Assembly: GCA_050296935.1 (NCBI GenBank)
Contig: JBNKRV010000203.1
Location: 18,378-82,377 of the forward strand
DNA length: 64,000 bases
Direction of reading: 5' to 3'
Origin: Saccharicrinis sp050296935
GTDB lineage: Bacteria; Bacteroidota; Bacteroidia; Bacteroidales; Marinilabiliaceae
A program made the translations under genes and the position numbers. The notes beneath the pieces are model-generated. The model did no database searches. It was not told the DNA's origin and saw only the letters and a list, made by a program, of their open reading frames with translations. Shown one piece after another: positions 37,456-44,818 of the stretch. Position 1 is the first letter of the stretch. Each line of letters opens with the position of its first letter.

Positions 37456-37807
37456 TGAGTTATTACACACCATTGCCAAAGATCGCATTGCAGGATTGCG
37501 CACCATTGACAGCTATCAGTTGAAACCGACTGTTATTAGGGTTACAAGTTCCACCATGTCACTTGATCTTAAAAACGACATGTGGATTCTAAACACCAAA
37601 GGCTTACCAAGCTCCATTGATGAATTGGAAATGATTAGTAGTGATAATGTATTTACAGCTACACCCGAAGAATACGATTTGATGGATGAATACCGCTATC
37701 AGGTATTTACTGATTACATAGACATCAAAACCCAAGCTGAGGACTTTAAGCCCTACCGATTGGAATTTGTAAAGATTATTCCCCACCGAAACCCACAAAA
37801 AGAGTGA
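37445..37807 (+). CDS. Small unrecognised protein
   Basis: The 120-residue product overlaps the preceding gene by 11 bases. It has a short helical start (E-L-L-H-T-I-A-K-D-R), beta-type segments in the middle (V-I-R-V-T-S-S-T-M-S-L) and an acidic Tyr-rich stretch (E-E-Y-D-L-M-D-E-Y-R-Y). No family is recognised. The overlap suggests a fixed ratio with its neighbour, as for partner subunits. Confidence 0.55.
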   Translation: MNTSELLHTIAKDRIAGLRTIDSYQLKPTVIRVTSSTMSLDLKNDMWILNTKGLPSSIDELEMISSDNVFTATPEEYDLMDEYRYQVFTDYIDIKTQAEDFKPYRLEFVKIIPHRNPQKE

Positions 37808-37840
37808 ATAAAAGAATTAAAAACACCAACATCTAAAGCT

Positions 37841-37860
37841 GTAAATCATCTTGATACTTG
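37841..37860 (+). promoter_or_regulatory. 20-base leader repeat, copy 1
   Basis: This 20-base block recurs exactly at 40409-40428. Here it ends 30 bases before the ATG at 37890, and the other copy ends 29 bases before the ATG at 40457. The region continues with more CTTGATACT units (to 37879). The constant distance to the start codon suggests a promoter or a binding site for a module-specific regulator, which is inference. Confidence 0.5.
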
Positions 37861-37889
37861 ATACTTACTACTTGATACTATAGAAAACC

Positions 37890-39011
37890 ATGCTAGATTA
37901 CAGAGAACAAATACAAAGCATATACGAATTCATAAAGCGTTCCGAGGCAGAACAAAAGTACCCTTATGCTTATGAAATATACCTGATGACAGGTGTTGAT
38001 GAAACGGCACTCACTTCAAGAACCGCAGGAACAGAAATGTTTAACAACGATATTGAAAAAGCCATTGAAAAGGCAAAGCAGGCACATGGAACGTTGCGAG
38101 TGGTTGTATACGGAGGTAAAAGTCACAATGCCAAACACATTAACGATTACAAAATAAACATAAGCGGATTATTAAACCCACCCAAAGAACCCATTGAAAG
38201 AGCAGAAATACACACCATCATCAAAGAAGAAATGAAGCAACACCAAATCCAAAACAGTACAGACGGATTGGGAGAAATCAATGGATTACTGGGATTGATA
38301 ACAGGAGAAAACGAACAGGCAAAAAGCAAGGTGGAAGGTTTGTTTGGACTATTCAACGCCTTATCCGGTAACAACAAAGAAGTGGAGCGCATTAACTACC
38401 AAAAGCAGTTGGATGATTTTAAGTTTGAGACACGATACACCAATCTTGAAGAAAGGTACGAACGCTTGCGCAATGAGAATGCAGAACTAAGAGCAGAAAA
38501 AGATCGCTATCAAAATGAAAATAAGGAGCTGAAAACCGAAAAGACAGATTTGGAAAGTCGCCTTGCCGGATATGCACCCAATGAAGTAATGAAGCGTGTT
38601 GCCACAGGAGCATTGGTAGGAATTGGTTCTCGGATACTTACCAACAGTCCTAAAACAGCAGAATTATTAGGACTTACAGCAGAGGAACTAAAAGGAGCTT
38701 TGGGGATGATTGATGACAGCCCTGAAGAAAATACCAACGTTCCCGATACCAATGTTGAAATAACCGACATGGGTGCTACGAATTCACCCGAAGACAAAAA
38801 GAAAGCTGAGATAATCAAGAACCTTTCCGATGCACTGATGACATGGGAATTGCAAGAAGTAGCCAAGATTGCAAACATCGTTGGCTTATGCCTTGATAAA
38901 GCAGAGCTAATAAATAAAACACTCCTGTTTCTGAACAAAACAGTTAATGGCATTTCAGAACCGGAACCTGGTAGCGTAGAGTTTGATAACGAAAATTTAG
39001 ATAACGATTAA
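37890..39011 (+). CDS. Coiled-coil protein of the virus-like module
   Basis: The 373-residue protein has an N-terminal folded part (about 1-105), then a linker with D-G-L-G-E-I-N-G-L-L-G-L, a long charged coiled coil (about 165-225: E-E-R-Y-E-R-L-R-N-E-N-A-E-L and on), a short hydrophobic Gly/Ala helix (about 235-250), and an acidic helical tail. Repeated G-L-x-G-L units in the linker resemble those in other proteins of this module. I recognise no family. A long coiled coil suggests an elongated scaffold, spike stem or assembly factor. Confidence 0.65.
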   Translation: MLDYREQIQSIYEFIKRSEAEQKYPYAYEIYLMTGVDETALTSRTAGTEMFNNDIEKAIEKAKQAHGTLRVVVYGGKSHNAKHINDYKINISGLLNPPKEPIERAEIHTIIKEEMKQHQIQNSTDGLGEINGLLGLITGENEQAKSKVEGLFGLFNALSGNNKEVERINYQKQLDDFKFETRYTNLEERYERLRNENAELRAEKDRYQNENKELKTEKTDLESRLAGYAPNEVMKRVATGALVGIGSRILTNSPKTAELLGLTAEELKGALGMIDDSPEENTNVPDTNVEITDMGATNSPEDKKKAEIIKNLSDALMTWELQEVAKIANIVGLCLDKAELINKTLLFLNKTVNGISEPEPGSVEFDNENLDND

Positions 39012-39022
39012 TACATACGATT

Positions 39023-39199
39023 ATGCGAAAATTTAAAGTAGGAATTACAATAGAAGCTGAAACTTCGGAGACGGTTCAGCAAATGGGAAACCTGATACAA
39101 AATGCAGTTAATAAGGTTGAACAGGAGGATATTATTAAGCTACTGACCAAAGTAGTTAAGAACCCAAAGATTGTAAAAACAGCATTAAGATACATCTAA
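39023..39199 (+). CDS. Small 58-residue protein
   Basis: An ATG at 39023, 11 bases after the coiled-coil gene, opens a 58-codon frame ending in TAA at 39197-39199, 11 bases before the next gene. The product starts M-R-K-F-K-V-G-I-T-I-E-A-E-T and continues as an amphipathic helix with many Val and Lys. The tight fit between same-strand genes and the normal codon pattern favour a real gene. No function is recognised. Confidence 0.6.
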   Translation: MRKFKVGITIEAETSETVQQMGNLIQNAVNKVEQEDIIKLLTKVVKNPKIVKTALRYI

Positions 39200-39210
39200 A
39201 AAGTTAACAA

Positions 39211-39675
39211 ATGGAGCAGGCAAACAAAGCAGCATTAATTGGTACAGGAATTAAAATTGGAGTACCCGTGGTGGCTATTGGCATTGGTATTTATGCTATC
39301 AGAAAAATGTTTAAGCGTAATGCTGATGGCACAACAACTATGGTTGCTCCATCATTGAGTGAAATGGTTGTAAAGAAGGAGCAATTAACAATCTCACCGT
39401 CCGATGCAGCTTTATTTGCCAATACTTTATACGGAGCTATGCTTGACTTTGGGTCTGATGAAAAAACCATTTACAGCACCATTGATAAGATTAAAACCAA
39501 GGATGATATGCTATTGGTGATAAAAGCATTTGGTATGAAACAGTATTTATGGGGAACAAGGGCAGCTTTTATGGGTCAGAACTACAACTTAATAGGATGG
39601 CTGAGAGCTGAATTAAACAGTAAAGAAATAGCCAAAATAAAACCCAAGTTCGTGGCATGGGGCATTCCAATTTAA
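39211..39675 (+). CDS. Single-span membrane protein of the virus-like module
   Basis: The 154-residue protein has one N-terminal membrane segment (about 8-28, rich in Ile, Val and Gly), followed by the basic R-K-M-F-K-R-N, which should keep the start outside and the rest on the cytoplasmic or inner side, or the reverse in a virion membrane. The remaining 120 residues look helical and soluble (A-A-L-F-A-N-T-L-Y-G-A-M; M-K-Q-Y-L-W-G-T-R-A). No family is recognised. The next gene has the same build, a single span plus a soluble domain. Confidence 0.6.
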   Translation: MEQANKAALIGTGIKIGVPVVAIGIGIYAIRKMFKRNADGTTTMVAPSLSEMVVKKEQLTISPSDAALFANTLYGAMLDFGSDEKTIYSTIDKIKTKDDMLLVIKAFGMKQYLWGTRAAFMGQNYNLIGWLRAELNSKEIAKIKPKFVAWGIPI

Positions 39676-39739
39676 ACAATGAATAGGTTAAGATTAAATA
39701 ATACTAACGGCTAACATCCAATAGCTAACAACTTGTTTT

Positions 39740-40363
39740 ATGAACAAAAAAACAATACTTATATCAGGAGGGATTTTAACCACAGGGGCAATCGTTACCA
39801 CCATATTACTTATCCGCAGACGCAGAAGAAAGCAGTCTGCATTAAAGGCAAGTAAACCACAAATGCAATTGCCACCTCATGTTTCTAATTTTAATGCCTC
39901 AAAAAACAATGTGCTACCCACTAATTTTAGAAACTGGAACGGAGGCAATAACTATCTGTCTAATGCTCCCAGAGGAATCAGAAATAACAATCCCGGCAAT
40001 CTGATTTACACCAACATCAAATGGAATGGGAAGCTACCAAGAGAACAAAACAAAGACAGTCGTTTTGAAATGTTTATAGCTCCTGAATATGGTGTTAGAG
40101 CCATGATTAAAGACCTCAAAAATGATATTGAAAAAGGAAAAAACACTGTTCCTGCTCTTATTGAGGAGTATGCACCCAAATTTGAGAACAACACAGCAGC
40201 TTACATCAATACAGTTTGCAAGGATTTAAAGGTGAATAAAACATCCAAACTGCTACCTACCAAAAACACGCTGTACCTTTTGGTTCTGTCCATTGCAAGA
40301 GTTGAAAACGGAGGTAATTACATAAGCAAAGAACTATTCAACAAAGCTTATTCAATAATTTAA
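39740..40363 (+). CDS. Membrane-anchored muralytic protein (P5-like)
   Basis: The 207-residue protein has an N-terminal span (about 5-24) followed by R-R-R-R-R-K, a linker, then a domain from about 72 with P-R-G-I-R-N-N-N-P-G-N-L. This R-N-N-N-P-G-N block marks a family of phage peptidoglycan hydrolases, often labelled structural protein P5 in Bacteroidota. The domain continues with F-x-M-F and G-V-R-A-M, also typical. It would open the cell wall locally during DNA entry. A membrane-anchored lysin inside a module of other single-span proteins fits a membrane-containing particle, but that is inference. Confidence 0.7.
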   Translation: MNKKTILISGGILTTGAIVTTILLIRRRRRKQSALKASKPQMQLPPHVSNFNASKNNVLPTNFRNWNGGNNYLSNAPRGIRNNNPGNLIYTNIKWNGKLPREQNKDSRFEMFIAPEYGVRAMIKDLKNDIEKGKNTVPALIEEYAPKFENNTAAYINTVCKDLKVNKTSKLLPTKNTLYLLVLSIARVENGGNYISKELFNKAYSII

Positions 40364-40434
40364 AAGACACAAGTATCAAGTATCAAGACATAAGACTATT
40401 TACATCTTGTAAATCATCTTGATACTTGTGTCTT
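40364..40434. repeat. 17-bp inverted repeat containing leader repeat copy 2
   Basis: Positions 40364-40380 are the exact reverse complement of 40418-40434. The right arm overlaps the 20-base leader block (40409-40428) also found at 37841-37860. Further CTTGATACTT units follow to 40443. The pair could form a large hairpin or serve as an operator just before the fibre-like gene. Confidence 0.7.
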
Positions 40435-40456
40435 GATACTTAATACTATATTTAAT

Positions 40457-42340
40457 ATGGGAACAATCAAGATGTTTAGGGGAACGACCCCACCGTTACT
40501 GAAAAAAGGAGAATGGGCATCCGATGGTCAGTATGCTTACTTGGGTATGGAACATGAACAATATAAAGTGTTTCAAGGCGTATTTGACATGAGTAAAGAC
40601 CAGCAAATTACAGGCTTTGAATATGATGTAGACAAAAAAGCAATCATCATACCGTCAGGGACACCATTTTCAAAGCTTCAGCTTTTATTTGATTCATTAC
40701 CCAAGGCATTAAAATATCACACCAATGAGAGCGCAAGTATCAGTATCATGTTTGAGGACGGTACTTTCATTAATGACTTGGGAACGTTTCTGGTACTTCG
40801 TGACTTCTCGTATCAAATCAACATTTGTTCACTGAGCAATAAGGTAGACGGAACTATCGGGACTTATGAGAAGCCTGTTGTATTTCAGAGTGACAAAGCC
40901 ATTGAGATTTACAATAGTGCTATCAATTTCAGAGATATTCGTTTTGAATACAGCGACACGGGATGCGGTGCATTGGCATTTTTAAACAGTACTACCAATA
41001 TTGATGATTGTTGTTTTGATGCAACAATCAACCAATCGTGTGTATTTGACAGGGGCTATAACAAGATTGTGTTTTCAGATACTTATTTTAAGATGAAAAG
41101 CGATATTGAAAATAGCATACTGGATAAAGCCTCAGTAGGTTCTTTCATCAATATTGCCCGTTCAAAATCAGATCCTAATTTTCGCCCCAAAACCATCGTT
41201 CAGCAAATTTCAGGTGGTTTGATTATTGCCGGAAATGTTGAGGATTTATTAATCTCAGAAAAAAGTCCGGTTTACATGCCCAATGGAGGTATTGAAATAC
41301 ATGGCGGATTTGTAACTGACCCCGATGGCAATTTAAATATCGCCATCCCTACCAAACTATCACAGTTGGAAAACGATATGAATCTTACATCTAATTTCAA
41401 TGAACTGGAAAACAAACCCGATACCATTTCCACGGAACAAGCCACAGCCATAGAAAACAACAACAAAAAAAACAGCTATCCAAAAGCCGATGCTGAAAAA
41501 CTGGCAGGAATAGAAGCCAATGCAACGCTTGGTGCAGATTGGAATGTAAACATTGCCAATAAACCCATTACAATAACAGAAGAACAGGCTATAGCCATTG
41601 AAGAAAATACAAGTAAACGCTCATACCCGGAAGAGGATGAAAAAAAATTAAAAGGGATTGAAGCAGCAGCTACAGTTGGTGCAGACTGGGATGTTAATGT
41701 ACAGAATAAACCCGTTACCATCTCTCCGCAACAGGCATCAGATATTGAAACCAACAATGCCAAAAGAAGCTATCCGCAAACAGATGAAGATAAGCTTGCC
41801 ACAATAGAAGAAAACGCCACCGTTGGTGCAGATTGGTTTGTAAATGTGCAAAATAAACCTGTTACAATTTCTCAGGAACAGGCTGAGGCTATAGAAACGA
41901 ACATTCAAAAAAGAAATTACCCGGAAGCCGATGAAAACAAGTTAAAAAGCATTGAGGATAATGCAACTTACGGGGCTGACTGGAATGTTAATGTTACCAA
42001 TAAACCAACTACGATAACAGAGGAACAGGCTACAGCAATTGAGGAAAATACAGCTAAACGAAGCTATCCGCAAGCAGATGAAGAAAAGCTGTCAGGCATT
42101 GAAGAAAATGCAACACTTGGAGCAGACTGGCTAAGCAATATTCAAAACAAACCAACCAAGTTAAGTGATTTTGAAAATGACCTTGAATCAAGTCAAACGA
42201 CAACAATAGACTGGGATTCTGTGCAAAACATTCCTGCTGTATTGGTTGAGTTTATTAAAAGTCTGCATAATGACGGTGTTACTCATTTTGAGATAAAAGA
42301 AGAGGGTTCTGTGCTACGCTTAGGCAATAAAGAGGAATAG
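40457..42340 (+). CDS. Fibre-like protein with five 49-residue repeats
   Basis: The 627-residue protein has an N-terminal part with beta-helix character (about 60-300; strings such as A-I-N-F-R-D-I-R-F-E-Y), then five 49-residue repeats (residues 319-563) and a short C-terminal part. Each repeat reads N-K-P-x-T-I-x-x-E-Q-A...Y-P-x-x-D-x-x-K-L-x-x-I-E-x-N-A-T-x-G-A-D-W. The K-L-x-x-I-E-x-x-A-T form is common in trimeric phage tail-fibre and spike proteins. It probably binds the host surface. I used the ATG at 40457; an upstream TTG at 40433 would start inside a repeat. No tail genes accompany it. Confidence 0.75.
   Translation: MGTIKMFRGTTPPLLKKGEWASDGQYAYLGMEHEQYKVFQGVFDMSKDQQITGFEYDVDKKAIIIPSGTPFSKLQLLFDSLPKALKYHTNESASISIMFEDGTFINDLGTFLVLRDFSYQINICSLSNKVDGTIGTYEKPVVFQSDKAIEIYNSAINFRDIRFEYSDTGCGALAFLNSTTNIDDCCFDATINQSCVFDRGYNKIVFSDTYFKMKSDIENSILDKASVGSFINIARSKSDPNFRPKTIVQQISGGLIIAGNVEDLLISEKSPVYMPNGGIEIHGGFVTDPDGNLNIAIPTKLSQLENDMNLTSNFNELENKPDTISTEQATAIENNNKKNSYPKADAEKLAGIEANATLGADWNVNIANKPITITEEQAIAIEENTSKRSYPEEDEKKLKGIEAAATVGADWDVNVQNKPVTISPQQASDIETNNAKRSYPQTDEDKLATIEENATVGADWFVNVQNKPVTISQEQAEAIETNIQKRNYPEADENKLKSIEDNATYGADWNVNVTNKPTTITEEQATAIEENTAKRSYPQADEEKLSGIEENATLGADWLSNIQNKPTKLSDFENDLESSQTTTIDWDSVQNIPAVLVEFIKSLHNDGVTHFEIKEEGSVLRLGNKEE
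41411..42145 (+). repeat. Five tandem 147-bp coding repeats
   Basis: Units begin at 41411, 41558, 41705, 41852 and 41999, each exactly 147 bases, with the first codons of a sixth at 42146. DNA identity between units is moderate with many synonymous changes, so the array is old and its phase is kept by selection on the protein. Confidence 0.9.
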
Positions 42341-42344
42341 TTTT

Positions 42345-44141
42345 ATGAATAAAAAGGGCTACATATCAAGGATTCGAGAGGATTTAAAAAGCGGACGTAA
42401 GCACTCTAAAACCACTATTGAGAGCATTGCCAAAGGTTTTGGTATCACCAACAAAAACATGGTGAAAGAATTTACCGAACTGGCAATCATACTTAACGCA
42501 AGAGAGATCGCTCATAACAGTTCACTTACTACCTACGAAAAGTACCTTGATATTGTAGCTCTGTATCAATCACAGGTCAACCTATCCATGCGCACAAGCA
42601 TGAGCGTGTTGATGCAACAATATTCCACTCCGGCTCCTATTTCCTTTTTGGCATCGAGTTACATTTTAAAATCAGGTAGCTTATCAGGTTATAAGGCTTT
42701 AAAGAACATTGTAAAAGGCGGTGCTAAGGGAAAAATTGTCGGCAATGCTCATCTTACAAATAACAAAAACGATTTCCCAAAGTACTTAGAGCCATCGGCA
42801 GGGAACGGATTATTAACCATCGCTTTGCCGTATCACTACACATACGTTAATGAGCTGGATGACATTAGACTTACCAACCTAAAAGAACAGCCGTTTGCAA
42901 AGGTCAGTACTTGGGATGCACTAAAGCCTCCGGCAGCTTATGACAGAACTTTTGATGGTGTAGTAACGAATCCCCCTTTCGGTTCGCTTTCTCAACCTGA
43001 ACTTTTCGGAAAGTTTAAAATCAAGCGATTGGAGCATGCAATGGCTTTAAATGCTTTGCGTTGCATGAAGGATGATGGTAAGGCAGCCATTATTATTGGC
43101 GGTCATACTTCTTGGGACGAAAATGGTCGTGTAACCGCAGGAAACAATCGCATTTTCCTGAACTACCTTTATCATTTCTACAATGTCGAAGATATTATTC
43201 TAATTAACGGTAAAAAGCTTTATTCCAGACAGGGAACATCCTTTAATTCCCGATTGATTTTGATTGACGGGGCAAAAGCAGTTCCCAATGGAGCATCTCC
43301 GCTTAAAAATAAATTACATAGCACAGTTGTCAATACCCATGAGGAACTTTGGGACAGGGTTGGATTGGTAAATAGCACTAAATCAAAACCTCAAAATAAA
43401 GATGTGAAGGTCATTAAACTTCGGGCTAAAGCCATCCTGATAAAGCAAAAACAGTTATCACTTGGTAAACTCCCAACAGCAAACCAACCATTACGCATTT
43501 TGGTAGCCTGTGAAGAAAGTCAAACCGTTACAATGGCTCTTCGCAGTCGTGGACATATAGCCCATAGCTGTGATATTCTTCCAACCAAAGGGAAACATCC
43601 TGAATGGCATATTCAGGATGATGTGCTGAATCAGTTGGATAAAGGTTGGGATATGATGATTGCTTTTCCGCCATGTACCTATCTGGCTATTTCGGGCAAT
43701 GCGTGGATGCACGACCCTGAACGTCAAAAAGAACGTAAGAAAGCATTGGCTTTTATCCGAAAGCTGATGAAAGCTCCCATTGATAAAATTGCCATTGAAA
43801 ACCCCATTGGTGTTATCAGTACAGCCATCCGTAAGCCTGACCAAATTATTCAGCCATACTTCTTTGGCGACAATGCAAAGAAATCAACTTGCTTGTGGTT
43901 GAAGAACTTACCGCTACTTAAACCAACTGATATGCTTGATGAAGACCAATTGGAATACAAGCATTGGTACGACAAAAAGAAAAAACGGTGGAGACGGCAA
44001 CCGCTTTGGTACTACAAAGCAAGGGATTTAAGCGATGAAGAAAGACGTAGAGTTCGCAGTAAAACATTTCAGGGGATTGCCAATGCAATGGCTGATCAAT
44101 GGACGGTAGCTCCGCAAGCGAATAATAAAAAAACTGCCTAG
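42345..44141 (+). CDS. Double methyltransferase: N6-adenine part plus C5-like part
   Basis: The 598-residue protein joins two methylase folds. The first (about 120-320) has L-E-P-S-A-G-N-G-L-L and the catalytic N-P-P-F, as in N6-adenine enzymes of phages. The second (about 380-590) begins I-L-V-A-C-E-E-S-Q-T-V and has F-P-P-C-T-Y-L, a cytosine-C5-like pattern. Between them, at residues 356-371, lies a 16-residue peptide also found at the C-termini of the next three proteins, so the protein looks like a fusion of a tagged enzyme with another. It probably marks the element's DNA against host restriction. It starts four bases after the fibre-like gene and ends two bases before the next methylase. 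Confidence 0.75.
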   Translation: MNKKGYISRIREDLKSGRKHSKTTIESIAKGFGITNKNMVKEFTELAIILNAREIAHNSSLTTYEKYLDIVALYQSQVNLSMRTSMSVLMQQYSTPAPISFLASSYILKSGSLSGYKALKNIVKGGAKGKIVGNAHLTNNKNDFPKYLEPSAGNGLLTIALPYHYTYVNELDDIRLTNLKEQPFAKVSTWDALKPPAAYDRTFDGVVTNPPFGSLSQPELFGKFKIKRLEHAMALNALRCMKDDGKAAIIIGGHTSWDENGRVTAGNNRIFLNYLYHFYNVEDIILINGKKLYSRQGTSFNSRLILIDGAKAVPNGASPLKNKLHSTVVNTHEELWDRVGLVNSTKSKPQNKDVKVIKLRAKAILIKQKQLSLGKLPTANQPLRILVACEESQTVTMALRSRGHIAHSCDILPTKGKHPEWHIQDDVLNQLDKGWDMMIAFPPCTYLAISGNAWMHDPERQKERKKALAFIRKLMKAPIDKIAIENPIGVISTAIRKPDQIIQPYFFGDNAKKSTCLWLKNLPLLKPTDMLDEDQLEYKHWYDKKKKRWRRQPLWYYKARDLSDEERRRVRSKTFQGIANAMADQWTVAPQANNKKTA

Positions 44142-44143
44142 CC

Positions 44144-44818
44144 ATGAAGATACTGAACTTATATAGTGGCTTGGGTGGAAACCGCAAATTGTGGAAAGGC
44201 GTTAGTGTGACTGCCGTTGAGAATAACGAGCAGATTGCAGCCGTTTACAAAAAGCATTTTCCTAATGATAAGATTGTGATTGGTGATGCACATCAATACT
44301 TAATTGAAAACTATGACAAGTTTGATTTTATTTGGAGTAGTCCGCCATGTCAAAGTCACAGTAAGATGATGTTTACGACAAATGGTCGTTACGGAACTCG
44401 TAAGTACCCGGATATGAAGCTGTATGAAGAAATTCTTTGGCTAAAGCATTTTTGCAAAGGTAAATGGGTAGTAGAAAATGTACAACCTTATTACAACCCC
44501 TTAATTCCTCCTGACACTATTTTAGGCAGACATTGCTTTTGGTCAAATTTCCCAATACAACCCTACGAACCTCCTGTCTTGAAAAACTTTATCAAAGCAA
44601 AACCAATAGATGTACAGCATTGGTTAGGATTAGGATTAGATACTCCGTTAAAATCAACAAAAACTTTTCGGTCAGAACAGGTCTTACGCAATTGCGTACA
44701 TCCGAAACTTGGTCTGCATGTGTTCAATGAAATAACTATGAGTACTGGTGGAAGATTAAGTGTAGTCAAAGCGAAATCAAAAGCAATTCAAATCAAACAA
44801 AAACAACTCTCTATATGA
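44144..44818 (+). CDS. Cytosine-C5-type DNA methyltransferase
   Basis: The 224-residue protein begins M-K-I-L-N-L-Y-S-G-L-G-G-N (AdoMet-binding motif I) and has S-S-P-P-C-Q-S-H (motif IV, catalytic Cys) and W-V-V-E-N-V (motif VI). It is shorter than usual C5 enzymes, with a small target region. The C-terminus (207-222) carries the shared peptide V-V-K-A-K-S-K-A-I-Q-I-K-Q-K-Q-L, then two residues. Its stop overlaps the start of the helicase gene (ATGA). DNA modification against restriction, perhaps right after entry into a new host, is the likely role. Confidence 0.8.
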   Translation: MKILNLYSGLGGNRKLWKGVSVTAVENNEQIAAVYKKHFPNDKIVIGDAHQYLIENYDKFDFIWSSPPCQSHSKMMFTTNGRYGTRKYPDMKLYEEILWLKHFCKGKWVVENVQPYYNPLIPPDTILGRHCFWSNFPIQPYEPPVLKNFIKAKPIDVQHWLGLGLDTPLKSTKTFRSEQVLRNCVHPKLGLHVFNEITMSTGGRLSVVKAKSKAIQIKQKQLSI

